Assembly: GCF_000196795.1 (NCBI RefSeq)
Contig: NC_014259.1
Location: forward strand, 2,852,001-2,916,000
Reading direction: 5' to 3'
Source: Acinetobacter oleivorans DR1
Lineage (GTDB): Bacteria; Pseudomonadota; Gammaproteobacteria; Pseudomonadales; Moraxellaceae
Length of the DNA stretch: 64,000 nucleotides
In this document: positions 16,673-26,196 of the stretch, piece by piece
How the letters are laid out: every line of letters begins with the position of its first letter
Position numbering within the stretch: the first letter of the stretch is position 1
The notes under the pieces: model-generated
What the model was told of the DNA's origin: nothing
What the model saw: only the letters and a program-made list of their open reading frames with translations
Database searches by the model: none
Translations under genes and position numbers: made by a program

Positions 16673-16823
16673 TGGTTATTCTCCCGAATCTTATACGTCG
16701 TAACCAGCAATTTTTGATTATTCAAATACTTCTCTTTGCTGATAGTTTTTTATTCTAATCTTCCTTCAATCTTTTGTTGTTTTTTATATAATTTATATAC
16801 AATTTTCCATCTAGTATTTACAA

Positions 16824-16852
16824 AACAGGCAGATCATATTGATCTACCTGTT
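16824..16852 (-). terminator. Terminator of the pyrB-pyrC' operon
   Basis: Thirteen-bp arms with one mismatch (AACAGGCAGATCA at 16824-16836, TGATCTACCTGTT at 16840-16852), just beyond the pyrC' stop on the minus strand. The T run is weak. Confidence 0.65.
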
Positions 16853-16885
16853 CATATTTTAAATTTACTTTAACTAAGCACTTTA

Positions 16886-18121
16886 TCAGTTAGCAAAAGT
16901 TTGAAGTACTTTACCCGTCAAGGTTTGACCCAACAATGGGGTATTTTTTCCTTGCGATAAAATAGTGTCTTTGCTTACTGTCCAGCTTAAAGCAGGATCA
17001 ACCAATACCCATCCAGCTTCATCTTCCCAACGCGAGGTCATATTCGCAACCTGTGCTGGCACACTCGTAACTTTAGCAACCCATTCTAAAGGTTCAAATA
17101 AACCCTCATTAATGAGTTGAACGCCTAAAGAGACATAAGTATCAAAAGCGGTAATACCTGGCTGAGTTTCAGCAAATGGCGCCATTTTTGCCGAACTGCT
17201 TAAAGGTTCATGGTGCGTACAAATTGCATCAATTACGCCTTCTTTTAATCCTTGACGTAAAAGTTCTTTATCTTGCTCAGAACGCAATGGTGGGCGAACG
17301 TGTGCAAGTGAATTGAAACCGTCGATTAAGTGTTCAGTTAAATGTAACTGGTGCATTGCAACATCAGCAGTCACAGGTAAGCCTTTTGCTTTTGCCGCAC
17401 GAATTAATTCAACCGATGCACCACAAGACAACAAACCAAAGTGAGCTTTTACGCCAGTTGCTTCAATCATAAGCAAATATTTTGCAATCGCTACAGTTTC
17501 AGCAAGCGCCGGAATCATTGGCAGACCTTGGCGAGAAGCAATAAAGCCTTCGTGTGTACATCCATCTTTAGCAATTTGTGGTTCTTCGGCATAGAACACA
17601 ACCGTTAAGCCAAGACCCGCTGCATATTCCAAAGTACGAATAACCACATCATCATTTTCAAAAGCAGCGTTAGCATTTGAAACAGCAGTACAACCACCCT
17701 TTTTAAGACCGGCCATATTTGCAGGTTGTTTACCATTTAGACCTTGGGTTTGAGCACCGATAATATGCATATGAATGCCGCCATCAAGCCATGCCTTTTC
17801 AATCAAGCCATGAATAAGCGCACCGTTGTCTTGTACAATCGGCTTTGAATCTGGCGGAGTAATCACATGCAAAATACCATTAGCACGTGCTGCCTTCCCT
17901 TCAGATTTAAGTGTACCGTGTTGCTGTTGACCAGGTTCACGTAAACGCGCGCACAAATCAACCATGGTTGGCATTAACCATTTGCCTTGACCATCAATGG
18001 TTTGTTCAACTTGCTCTGATTGAGCAACCAACTTGCCATTTTGAATATATACAGTTTGTACGTTGTCTGTTTTTTGGATTGGGTCTAACACACGTACATT
18101 TTCAATTTTTACAATACTCAT
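16886..18121 (-). CDS. pyrC': Non-catalytic dihydroorotase-like subunit of aspartate carbamoyltransferase (PyrC')
   Basis: A 411-residue amidohydrolase-fold protein directly behind pyrB. The metal-binding signature of active dihydroorotases (DxHxHLRxPG) is replaced by DLCARLREPG near residues 55-63, so both histidines are gone. The carboxylated-Lys/His positions are altered (HFGLLSC), and the DHAPH motif reads THHEP. In Pseudomonas the equivalent inactive PyrC' holds the PyrB dodecamer together. The same role is likely here. The ATG at 18121 has AAGGA nine bases upstream. The earlier ATG at 18130 touches that site and is rejected. It starts 12 bases after the pyrB stop, so the two form an operon. 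Confidence 0.92.
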   Translation of the reverse strand: MSIVKIENVRVLDPIQKTDNVQTVYIQNGKLVAQSEQVEQTIDGQGKWLMPTMVDLCARLREPGQQQHGTLKSEGKAARANGILHVITPPDSKPIVQDNGALIHGLIEKAWLDGGIHMHIIGAQTQGLNGKQPANMAGLKKGGCTAVSNANAAFENDDVVIRTLEYAAGLGLTVVFYAEEPQIAKDGCTHEGFIASRQGLPMIPALAETVAIAKYLLMIEATGVKAHFGLLSCGASVELIRAAKAKGLPVTADVAMHQLHLTEHLIDGFNSLAHVRPPLRSEQDKELLRQGLKEGVIDAICTHHEPLSSSAKMAPFAETQPGITAFDTYVSLGVQLINEGLFEPLEWVAKVTSVPAQVANMTSRWEDEAGWVLVDPALSWTVSKDTILSQGKNTPLLGQTLTGKVLQTFAN

Positions 18122-18133
18122 GTGATCCATTCC

Positions 18134-19150
18134 TTACAACGTAATCGCTTCAATTAAACCTTGCTCTTGGAGTTGGCCTTGCATTGACAGCGCCAACACA
18201 GCCATACGAACAGCAATACCATTGGTTACTTGTTTCAAAATAACTGATTGGTCCCCATCCGCAATACTTGAGTCAATTTCTACACCACGATTCATTGGCC
18301 CTGGATGCATGACAATACAGTCCGGTTTAGCTAAACCAAGACGCTCTTTGTTTAAACCATACATTCTGTAGAATTCAGACTGTGAAGATAATGCTGGAGA
18401 GTCAATACGTTCATTTTGAATACGTAGAGCAATAATCACATCACAATCCGCAATCCCAGCATCCATGTTATTAAATAAGCGAACGTGTTCGCCATATTCT
18501 GAAAAGCCCACTGGCAATAATGTATTCGGTGCAATCACGCGAATATCTTTACATCCTAGTGTTTGTAATGCTGCTACATCAGAACGTGCTACGCGAGAGT
18601 GTTTGATGTCTCCAATAATGGCAACACTCAACTCTTCAAAAGGTTTCTTTGTTTCACGGCGAATTGTAAGCATATCAAGCATCGCTTGCGTTGGATGAGC
18701 ATGACGTCCATCTCCAGCATTAATAATCGCGACCTTTGGACATACATCTTTAGCAATGAAATGTGCAGCGCCCGAAGATGAATGGCGGACAACAAAAATA
18801 TCGGCAGCCATTGCTTCAAGGTTCCAAAGCGTATCTCGTAGCGTTTCACCTTTTGATGTACTTGAACGTGCAATATCAATATTCAATACATTGGCAGACA
18901 AGCGTTTTGCTGCTGCTTCAAAAGTAGTACGAGTACGGGTGGAGTTTTCAAAGAAAAGATTCATAACCGTCAATCCCTCTAAGAGCGGACGATTAATTAA
19001 ATTATTATTATCATCTAAAAAGCTTTGTGCGGTATCTAAAATCTTCGTGAGGTTTTCTTTTGAAAGTCCCTCAATTGTTAAAAAATGTTTTAAATTTCCG
19101 TCCTGATTGAGCTGAACCTGGCTCGGCTGATGCAACGCTGCAATATGCAT
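18134..19150 (-). CDS. pyrB: Aspartate carbamoyltransferase catalytic subunit
   Basis: PyrB makes N-carbamoylaspartate from carbamoyl phosphate and aspartate, the committed step of pyrimidine synthesis. The 338 residues carry the carbamoyl-phosphate motif FFENSTRTRTTFE near 65, ARSSTSKGETLRDT near 95, HPTQAMLDMLTI near 150 and MHPGPMNRGVE near 285. An N-terminal extension of about 20 residues is typical of class A enzymes that pair with PyrC'. AGGA precedes the ATG. First gene of the pyrB-pyrC' operon. No pyrI regulatory gene is present. Confidence 0.96.
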   Translation of the reverse strand: MHIAALHQPSQVQLNQDGNLKHFLTIEGLSKENLTKILDTAQSFLDDNNNLINRPLLEGLTVMNLFFENSTRTRTTFEAAAKRLSANVLNIDIARSSTSKGETLRDTLWNLEAMAADIFVVRHSSSGAAHFIAKDVCPKVAIINAGDGRHAHPTQAMLDMLTIRRETKKPFEELSVAIIGDIKHSRVARSDVAALQTLGCKDIRVIAPNTLLPVGFSEYGEHVRLFNNMDAGIADCDVIIALRIQNERIDSPALSSQSEFYRMYGLNKERLGLAKPDCIVMHPGPMNRGVEIDSSIADGDQSVILKQVTNGIAVRMAVLALSMQGQLQEQGLIEAITL

Positions 19151-19229
19151 AATGGATTCCTATGGGTCGAATCGCGAAAACGTGCATAGTGTAGCTGAAT
19201 TCCGCTCTTTTCGCAGAAGAACTTTACAG

Positions 19230-19267
19230 AATAAGACCCTAAATTGACCAAAATTTAAGGTCTTATT
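19230..19267. terminator. Terminator between the 114-residue gene and pyrB
   Basis: AATAAGACC (19230-19238) pairs with GGTCTTATT (19259-19267), and the inner AT-rich bases extend the stem. Situated directly after the stop of the minus-strand hypothetical gene and upstream of pyrB. Confidence 0.75.
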
Positions 19268-19272
19268 CGAGA

Positions 19273-19617
19273 TTACCTTAAAGCACCAATATAATGATGT
19301 GGAACTTGTGCCCGATAAATGTCTTCGGCTGTTATTTCTGGCTCTTCATCGACCTTAGCAACAGCGAGCGTTTCTTTTTGAGAAGGTTCTGGCAGTGTGT
19401 CAACTAACGCTCTTAATCGCTCAACACATCGTTTTAATTCATCATCCTCTGTTTCTAACGCCACCGTAATTACATATTTTGCGTAATCTTTATTTTGAAT
19501 CACATACATTGCATCTATTACCCGACCTGTTATCCGACGCATACGTACATATATTTGTGTGGCCACTGAGAAAGCATCCGCATTCGTAATAAAACCATTC
19601 CCCATCATGTCTTTCAT
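19273..19617 (-). CDS. Hypothetical protein, 114 residues
   Basis: A small soluble protein without signal or membrane segment. Its first two thirds look alpha/beta (SVATQIYVRMRRITGRVIDA, then KYVITVALETEDDELKRCVE), ending in an acidic Pro-Glu tail. MMGNGF at residues 4-9 offers alternative starts at 19608 or 19605. It has its own terminator and lies upstream of pyrB on the same strand. I do not recognise the family. The frame and codon pattern look genuine. Confidence 0.7.
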   Translation of the reverse strand: MKDMMGNGFITNADAFSVATQIYVRMRRITGRVIDAMYVIQNKDYAKYVITVALETEDDELKRCVERLRALVDTLPEPSQKETLAVAKVDEEPEITAEDIYRAQVPHHYIGALR

Positions 19618-19856
19618 TTATAACGTCCCCATCCATTAAAATTATAAAAATGGTTAAAAATCGACTTTGTCTGTTAAATAAATAACCATCAATTATCTTG
19701 GTCTAGCAAAATACATACCAATTACAAGGTATTACTCTTTAAAAATCAGTTTATTGGTTGCTAAATGATAGGTTGCAATAATTTAAAAACCTTTAGACAT
19801 CAAAATAAGTTAAACTTTGCATCGTTAATATTTATATGTTTTGGTCAATCGAGTTT

Positions 19857-22067
19857 ATGAATACCTCTTTACGTTTAAACCACTATTGGATTACTTGTGC
19901 TGATGGTTTAGAACCCCTCTTACAAGAAGAAATAGAACAACTTGGCACCAAAGTGACAGAACGTAAAGCAGGACGTTTAATCATTGAAGGAACGCTTGAA
20001 CAAGCTTACCGCATCTGTATGTGGTCGCGTCTCGCTTCTCGTATTTTACTTCCTATTCATACTTATGAACTTGATTTTACGCACGATGCACGTGATGTCG
20101 CAGAAGAACTCTACGAAGGTGCAATGAGCTTTGACTGGTCACTTGTTTTTGCACCACAAAGTACCTTTGCAATTCGCTTGCATGCCGAACGTGAAATCAT
20201 GGTCAATTCGCAATTTGCTACTCTGCGTGTAAAAGATGGTGTCGTTGATTCCTTTATGGAAGCTGTAGGTCGCCGTCCTAGCATTGACACCAAACAACCA
20301 GAAATTACGATCTATGCTTTGGCAGGTAAAACTGAACATACTTACTGTCTAGATTTATCAGGTGACTCGCTCCATAAGCGTGGTTACCGCCGTTACATGA
20401 CGGATGCACCAATTAAAGAAAACCTTGCTGCGGCAATTTTACAAAAAGCTCAGCTCAAACAGCGTAATCCAGAGATTGTACTTGACCCAATGTGTGGCTC
20501 GGGCACATTCATCATTGAAGCATTAATGATTTTAACTGACCGTGCACCGGGACTTGTTCGCCGTTTTGGATTTAATGGCTGGCATGGTCATGACCGCGAA
20601 CTTTGGCTTTCACTTAAAGCAGAAGCAGCAGAACGTCACGAAAAAGCACTTCAATTACCTTTACCTAAATTTTATGCCTACGATGCAGACTGGGAAGCAA
20701 TTAAAGCAACCCGTGAAAACATTATTGCGGCAGGCTTTGAAAATTTATTAGGTCAGATTCAAATCGAAGAGCGTACTTTAGCTGATTGGCCAGATTTTGC
20801 TGCTGAAGGCAAAACTGCATTCATTGTGACCAACCCGCCTTATGGTGAACGTTTAGGTGAAAAAGCTTCAAACCGTTCTCTATACTTAGGTTTATCAGCG
20901 CTTTTACAAAAACATTTCCCAAATCAATATGCAGCAGTTATTGCAGCTCAAATTGAACAATCTGATGTTCTAGCATTTGAAGCACCTGAAACCTTACGCT
21001 TAATGAATGGTAAATTACCAATTTATATTCGTTTCGGTGTAATCAAACCTGAAAAAGTAACTCAACCATTTTTAGCAACTTGGCAAGCTCAACCTATTGA
21101 AATGGAAGAAGCTCAAGACTTCGCTAATCGTTTGCAAAAAAATATGACTGCCTTGAAAAAATGGGCAACGAAAGAAAATGTTTATTGCTTACGTTTGTAT
21201 GATGCAGACTTACCTGACTTTAATGTCGCTGTGGACTTATATGGTGACCGTTTACACGTTCAGGAATATGCACCACCAAAAACAATTGATCCAGAAAAAG
21301 CTAAAAAACGTTTTAATTTAGCGCTTGCTGCAATTCGTGCTGTTACTGGTTTAAACCGTGATGCTATCTTTATTAAGACACGTGCACGCCAAACTGGTAC
21401 AACTCAATATACGAAGCAAAGTACAGCTTCAAAACGTTTTATTGTTCAAGAAGGTAAAGCTAAAATTTTAGTTAACCTGACTGATTACCTCGACACAGGT
21501 TTATTCCTTGACCACCGTCAAATGCGTTTACGTATTGCTCAAGAAGCACGTGGCAAACACTTCTTGAACTTATATAGCTATACGTCTACTGCAAGCTTAC
21601 ATGCTGCGCTTGGTGGCGCTGCAAGTACGACAAGTGTGGATTTATCTAACACTTACCTAAACTGGTCAAAAGAAAACTTTGTTTTAAATGGCTTAACTGT
21701 AGATCATGCAGATGAACAACACATGTTCTTTGCAAGTGACTGTTTTGAGTGGTTAAAAGAAGGTCATGAACAATACGATCTTATTTTTATTGACCCGCCG
21801 ACATTCTCAAACTCGAAAAAATTCTATGGTACATTCGATGTACAACGTGACCACATCTCACTTATTAAACGTGCAATGAACCGTTTACACAGTGAAGGCA
21901 CGCTGTACTTCTCGAATAACTATCGTGGTTTTGAAATGGACGAAGAGATCGAAGCTATTTTTCAGGTTGAAGAAATCACTTCTGAAACTATCGGCCTTGA
22001 TTTTAAACGTAATCAAAAAATCCACCGTGCATGGAAAATTCAGCACCCTGGTTTAGATCAGTATTAA
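19857..22067 (+). CDS. rlmL: Bifunctional 23S rRNA methyltransferase RlmL/RlmK (m2G2445 and m7G2069)
   Basis: A 736-residue fusion. It has an N-terminal THUMP domain (about 45-155), a first Rossmann methyltransferase with DPMCGSGTFIIEA near 210 and the catalytic VTNPPYGERLGE near 325, and a second methyltransferase from about 560 (FLNLYSYTSTASLHAALGGA, LIFIDPPTFSNSKKF). As in E. coli RlmKL, the N-half makes m2G2445 and the C-half m7G2069 in 23S rRNA. The frame is open from 19836. The ATG at 19857 opens the conserved LNHYWITCADGLEPLL segment. Neither start has a strong ribosome site. Confidence 0.95.
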   Translation: MNTSLRLNHYWITCADGLEPLLQEEIEQLGTKVTERKAGRLIIEGTLEQAYRICMWSRLASRILLPIHTYELDFTHDARDVAEELYEGAMSFDWSLVFAPQSTFAIRLHAEREIMVNSQFATLRVKDGVVDSFMEAVGRRPSIDTKQPEITIYALAGKTEHTYCLDLSGDSLHKRGYRRYMTDAPIKENLAAAILQKAQLKQRNPEIVLDPMCGSGTFIIEALMILTDRAPGLVRRFGFNGWHGHDRELWLSLKAEAAERHEKALQLPLPKFYAYDADWEAIKATRENIIAAGFENLLGQIQIEERTLADWPDFAAEGKTAFIVTNPPYGERLGEKASNRSLYLGLSALLQKHFPNQYAAVIAAQIEQSDVLAFEAPETLRLMNGKLPIYIRFGVIKPEKVTQPFLATWQAQPIEMEEAQDFANRLQKNMTALKKWATKENVYCLRLYDADLPDFNVAVDLYGDRLHVQEYAPPKTIDPEKAKKRFNLALAAIRAVTGLNRDAIFIKTRARQTGTTQYTKQSTASKRFIVQEGKAKILVNLTDYLDTGLFLDHRQMRLRIAQEARGKHFLNLYSYTSTASLHAALGGAASTTSVDLSNTYLNWSKENFVLNGLTVDHADEQHMFFASDCFEWLKEGHEQYDLIFIDPPTFSNSKKFYGTFDVQRDHISLIKRAMNRLHSEGTLYFSNNYRGFEMDEEIEAIFQVEEITSETIGLDFKRNQKIHRAWKIQHPGLDQY

Positions 22068-22075
22068 TGAGACTA

Positions 22076-22109
22076 GAGGTTATTATTACTTCACGGTAAT
22101 AATAACCTC
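22076..22109. terminator. Palindrome overlapping the 3' end of the 22086 gene
   Basis: Perfect 14-bp arms GAGGTTATTATTAC (22076-22089) and GTAATAATAACCTC (22096-22109). It lies 8 bases after the rlmL stop and includes the last codons and stop of the convergent gene. Either the terminator of rlmL, or a bidirectional one made partly from coding sequence. Confidence 0.65.
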
Positions 22110-22502
22110 ACCATGAACATTTTTTGACTCAAAATCATATTTAGTAAAACGATCTGCTCTTTCCGGTAACGCAATCATTTCTAATTTCTTCTTTTCTTTA
22201 CTATCAACAACATGATTCTGTTTTTGTTCTTGATATGGAGAAAGTACGCTGGTTCTAAGTGCATCCCATCGAACTTGCTGTAAATAGTTATCTCCTAACG
22301 CCTGCTGTACTTGTTTTTGTTCTATCGCAGGTTTTTTAGCATCATCCTGAGCTTTAGCAATAATTACGGGTAAAGATGCGTTTATCGCCCCTGTTTGAGT
22401 GGCAAGCGCACTTTCCGACATAGGTTGTGCTGCCCATGTGTTTGATAATAATACAGATACACCGCTCAAAATTCCCAGTATATACCCTTGCTTATTGTTC
22501 AT
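22086..22502 (-). CDS. Hypothetical exported protein
   Basis: A 138-residue protein with a clear signal peptide (KQGYILGILSGVSVLL, cleavage likely after NTWA) and a mature part that is helical and polar, with an internal KEKKKLEMIALPERADRF segment. The mature N-terminus MSESALATQTG resembles short leader-like motifs of other Acinetobacter exported proteins. The frame extends to 22565, but the ATG at 22502 has AGGA eight bases upstream and directly opens a signal peptide. No family recognised. Convergent with rlmL. Confidence 0.65.
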   Translation of the reverse strand: MNNKQGYILGILSGVSVLLSNTWAAQPMSESALATQTGAINASLPVIIAKAQDDAKKPAIEQKQVQQALGDNYLQQVRWDALRTSVLSPYQEQKQNHVVDSKEKKKLEMIALPERADRFTKYDFESKNVHGEVIITVK

Positions 22503-22771
22503 TTCATTCATCCTAAAATTGTTATTGTTCGTTATATCGAACAAAATTAACAATTTTTTACGCATGTCGCAATGTTATAAATAAACTTCCCGACAATTAA
22601 CATTGAACATTTTAAAACCTGATTTTTTTCACAGGCATTTTGTGAATATTCAAGTAGTTTTATAGATTTTTATCCCAGACTTGAATGACTCCCTTAAATC
22701 ACTTACTGTAATTTTATAATTTATCTGTAAATTGATTTTATTTATAAATAAACACCATTCGAGGTGAAATA

Positions 22772-23266
22772 ATGCTTCAGCACTGCTGCCAACTATTAGA
22801 AAATCTTCAACTCAAAATTGCCTTTATTGAAAGTGCCAGTTCCGGTTATTTAACCAGTCAATTTTCTATTCATAAAAATAGCGGTGCAGACATTTTACTC
22901 GGTGGTTTAGTGAGTTATGACCCCAGCATTAAAATTAGCATTTTAAATATTAATCCCAAGTTAATAGAGACTTACACAGCTGAGTCGCCACAAGTTACAG
23001 AGGAAATGTGCAAGCTTGGACAAACTTTATTTCCAAAAGCCGATATTATTGTAAGTTGTACTGGGCTATTAAAATCTGGGGGAAGTGAAACTTCAGAAAA
23101 ACCTGTAGGTACCTTTTTTATCTGCATTTCTTATCAAGAACGTATTTATCATTACCATTATTTTTTATCTGGCCATCCCGAACAAAAGTTAAAGACATTA
23201 ACTCAGAAAGTTTCAGATACCCTAATTGCTTTACTCACATCAAAAAACCAAATAGCCTCGCCATAA
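22772..23266 (+). CDS. CinA C-terminal domain protein (nicotinamide-nucleotide amidase type)
   Basis: A 164-residue stand-alone CinA C-terminal domain. Family motifs: FIESASSGYLTSQF (normally ESxTGG), GGLVSYDPSIKISIL, the loop before VTEEMCKLGQ, and SCTGLLKSGGSETSEKPVGTFF. Active members (PncC) hydrolyse nicotinamide mononucleotide to nicotinate mononucleotide. Here the usual TGG reads SSG, so activity is uncertain. GAGGTG precedes the ATG. Convergent with clpB across a shared terminator. Confidence 0.82.
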   Translation: MLQHCCQLLENLQLKIAFIESASSGYLTSQFSIHKNSGADILLGGLVSYDPSIKISILNINPKLIETYTAESPQVTEEMCKLGQTLFPKADIIVSCTGLLKSGGSETSEKPVGTFFICISYQERIYHYHYFLSGHPEQKLKTLTQKVSDTLIALLTSKNQIASP

Positions 23267-23267
23267 A

Positions 23268-23297
23268 AAAAGAGAATATGTTTCCATATTCTCTTTT
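23268..23297. terminator. Bidirectional terminator between the cinA-like gene and clpB
   Basis: Perfect 13-bp arms AAAAGAGAATATG (23268-23280) and CATATTCTCTTTT (23285-23297), loop 4. Confidence 0.9.
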
Positions 23298-23316
23298 CGG
23301 TTTTAGCAGAACAAGC

Positions 23317-25896
23317 TTAGCTGAGTTTCATTTTGTCGAAGACTAAATGACCATTTTCACCTTTAACCAAAATGGTATCACCTGCGACAAAATCACCCGA
23401 CAAGATTTTTTGCGCTAATGTGTTTTCAATCTGTTGTTGAATCGCACGTTTTAATGGACGCGCGCCATAAACAGGGTCGAAACCAGCATCAATCAATAAA
23501 TCAAAAGCAGTGTCATCTACAGTTAAACTCATATCACGATCAACCAGACGTGAACGTAATCGATCCAACTGAATATCGGCAATGCCTCGAATCTGTGCTT
23601 TTTTGAGTGAATGGAAAATCACAAGCTCATCAATCCGGTTAATAAATTCCGGACGGAAATGCTGACTTACTGCATTCATTACAATGGTACGCACTTCATC
23701 GTCTGTTGCACCCTCACCTAGCTCACGTACATCTTGTGAACCTAAGTTCGAGGTCATCACAATCACAGTGTTTTTAAAGTCTACTACTCGACCTTGTGAG
23801 TCTGTTAAGCGACCGTCATCCAATACTTGTAGCAAGATATTGAATACATCTGGATGCGCTTTTTCAACCTCATCAAACAACACCACACTATATGGTTTAC
23901 GGCGAACAGCTTCGGTTAAAACACCGCCTTCTTCATAACCCACATATCCTGGAGGCGCACCAACCAAACGGCTAACCGAATGTTTTTCCATGAATTCACT
24001 CATGTCGATACGAATCATGGCATCATCGCTGTCAAACAAGAAATTAGCCAATGCTTTGGTTAATTCTGTTTTACCAACACCTGTTGGACCCAAGAACAAG
24101 AATGATCCGCTAGGACGATTCGGGTCAGACAAGCCCGCACGTGAACGACGTACTGCATTCGATACCGCTACAACAGCTTCATCTTGACCTACAACACGGT
24201 CATGTAAAAACTCTTCCATATTAAGCAGTTTTTCACGCTCGCCTTGCATCATTTTAGCAACCGGAATTCCTGTTGCAGCACTCACAACCTCGGCAATTTC
24301 ATTTTCAGTCACTTTAGTACGAATAAGTTTTGGCTCTTCGTTTTCTTCAGCAACTTCATCTTGCTCTAGTTGTTTTTGTAGCTCTGGAATTACGCCATAC
24401 TGTAAACGCGCTGCTTCAGCCAAATCGCCTTCACGCTGAGCTTTCTCAAAAGCAATACGCGCTTTATCAAGTTCAACCTGAGCCTGTTTAGTACCCTCAA
24501 CAAGAGTCTTCTCAGATTTCCAGATTTCTTCAAGATCGTTATATTCTTTCTCGACTTCAGCAATCTGTTTTTCAAGATGATTAACTTCAGCTTTACTGCC
24601 GACATCTTCATCTTTTTTCACAGCTTCCAATTGCATTTTCAACTGGATTAAACGGCGATCAAGTTTATCAAGTGCTTCAGGTTTAGAGTCAATTTCCATC
24701 TTAATACGAGAAGCGGCTTCATCAATCAAGTCAATTGCTTTGTCTGGTAATTGACGATCTGTAATATAGCGATGAGACATTTTTGCCGCTGCAATAATCG
24801 CTGAGTCTAAAATTTGCACGCCATGGTGAGTGGCATATTTCTCTTTTAGACCACGTAAAATCGCAATGGTATCTTCAACACTTGGTTCATCAACCAACAC
24901 TTTTTGGAAACGACGCTCTAATGCAGCATCTTTTTCAATATATTGTCGATATTCATCTAGGGTTGTTGCACCCACACAGCGCAATTCACCACGAGCCAAT
25001 GCAGGTTTTAACATATTACCTGCATCCATAGCGCCATCGCCCTTACCTGCGCCTACAAGCGTATGTAGCTCATCAATAAACAGGATGATTTCGCCTTCGT
25101 GTTTTGCCAAATCTTTTAAAACAGCTTTTAGACGTTCTTCAAACTCACCACGATATTTAGCACCAGCAAGTAATGACCCTAAATCTAAAGATAAAACACG
25201 TTTGCTTTTTAAGCCTTCTGGTACTTCACCATTGACAATACGCTGAGCCAAACCTTCAACAATAGCGGTTTTACCTACACCCGGTTCACCAATAAGAACA
25301 GGGTTGTTTTTTGTACGACGTGATAAAACCTGAATGGTACGGCGGATTTCGTCATCACGCCCAATCACCGGATCAAGTTTTCCAGATAAGGCACGCTCAG
25401 TTAAATCAATCGTATATTTATTAAGTGAGTCACGTTGATCTTCGTGATTATTACTCATGACTTTGTCACTACCTCGAATATGTTCAATTACTTTGCGTAG
25501 ACTGTCGGGAGTTACACCTACGGCACTTAAAATATTTTTAGTTTCGCCTGTTTCTGCTAGACCTAATAGCACCCAGTCAGTTGACAAAAATTCATCACCC
25601 GCTTTTTGTGCATATCTATCTGCAAGATTAAGCGCTTTAACAGCTTCAGGGTTTAAATTGACATCCCCAGTCGGATTCGCAATGGTCGGAGCATCTTTTA
25701 TAGCTTGCTCAAGCTTTTGTTTAAGTTCAGGTAACCGTGCACCTGCTTGTTGCAACAAACTAATATTTGATGGCTCTTCTAAAAGGGTACTCAAAATATG
25801 AATACCCGCGATCGCGGTATGGTCTTTACCCATCGCTAAAGATTGAGCATCTGAAAGGGCTTGCTGCAAGCGGTTTGTAAATTTTTCAAAACGCAT
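23317..25896 (-). CDS. clpB: ATP-dependent disaggregase ClpB
   Basis: ClpB works with DnaK to pull proteins out of aggregates after heat or other stress. The 859 residues match E. coli ClpB (857). It has an N-domain with double Clp repeats (1-145), a first AAA+ module with Walker A GEPGVGKT near 204-211, a long coiled-coil middle domain (about 410-530, rich in Lys/Glu/Leu) and a second AAA+ module with Walker A GPTGVGKT near 605. It also has arginine-finger segments and the pore loop YRGEFEERL. AGGA lies nine bases before the ATG. A heat-shock type promoter lies upstream (25933-25962). Confidence 0.97.
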   Translation of the reverse strand: MRFEKFTNRLQQALSDAQSLAMGKDHTAIAGIHILSTLLEEPSNISLLQQAGARLPELKQKLEQAIKDAPTIANPTGDVNLNPEAVKALNLADRYAQKAGDEFLSTDWVLLGLAETGETKNILSAVGVTPDSLRKVIEHIRGSDKVMSNNHEDQRDSLNKYTIDLTERALSGKLDPVIGRDDEIRRTIQVLSRRTKNNPVLIGEPGVGKTAIVEGLAQRIVNGEVPEGLKSKRVLSLDLGSLLAGAKYRGEFEERLKAVLKDLAKHEGEIILFIDELHTLVGAGKGDGAMDAGNMLKPALARGELRCVGATTLDEYRQYIEKDAALERRFQKVLVDEPSVEDTIAILRGLKEKYATHHGVQILDSAIIAAAKMSHRYITDRQLPDKAIDLIDEAASRIKMEIDSKPEALDKLDRRLIQLKMQLEAVKKDEDVGSKAEVNHLEKQIAEVEKEYNDLEEIWKSEKTLVEGTKQAQVELDKARIAFEKAQREGDLAEAARLQYGVIPELQKQLEQDEVAEENEEPKLIRTKVTENEIAEVVSAATGIPVAKMMQGEREKLLNMEEFLHDRVVGQDEAVVAVSNAVRRSRAGLSDPNRPSGSFLFLGPTGVGKTELTKALANFLFDSDDAMIRIDMSEFMEKHSVSRLVGAPPGYVGYEEGGVLTEAVRRKPYSVVLFDEVEKAHPDVFNILLQVLDDGRLTDSQGRVVDFKNTVIVMTSNLGSQDVRELGEGATDDEVRTIVMNAVSQHFRPEFINRIDELVIFHSLKKAQIRGIADIQLDRLRSRLVDRDMSLTVDDTAFDLLIDAGFDPVYGARPLKRAIQQQIENTLAQKILSGDFVAGDTILVKGENGHLVFDKMKLS

Positions 25897-25932
25897 TCTT
25901 GTTATTCCTCACAACAAATTTGTACTTGTCTA

Positions 25933-25962
25933 ATAGATGGGAACATTTCTTCGGATTTCAAA
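25933..25962 (-). promoter_or_regulatory. Sigma-32 (RpoH) type promoter of clpB
   Basis: Read on the minus strand: TTTGAAA (25962-25956), a 14-base spacer, then CCCATCTAT (25941-25933). The consensus is CTTGAAA, a spacer of about 11-16 bases, and CCCCATNT. The -10 box is about 37 bases before the clpB ATG. The match is close in both boxes and in spacing. Confidence 0.85.
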
Positions 25963-26196
25963 TAAATTTTTATATATTTTTCATAATGTTATTAAAATAA
26001 CAATGAGTAAAACTCCATTATAATATGGGATTGTTTTGTATATATTTCAAGTACAGTTCAGCTACATTTTATTAAAATACTTGAATATTTAGCTTCATGC
26101 TTATTCATACTACGGTTTTCACAAACTCTTCATTGAGAATTTATTGATTAAGCTTTAGTTTATCTTGTTAGTTTACTACTCGTTTTGAAATGAAAA

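Noticed and set aside
24830..25801. Plus-strand frames of 114-138 residues inside clpB
   Set aside because: Shadows of the AAA+ coding frame; no start signal or family.
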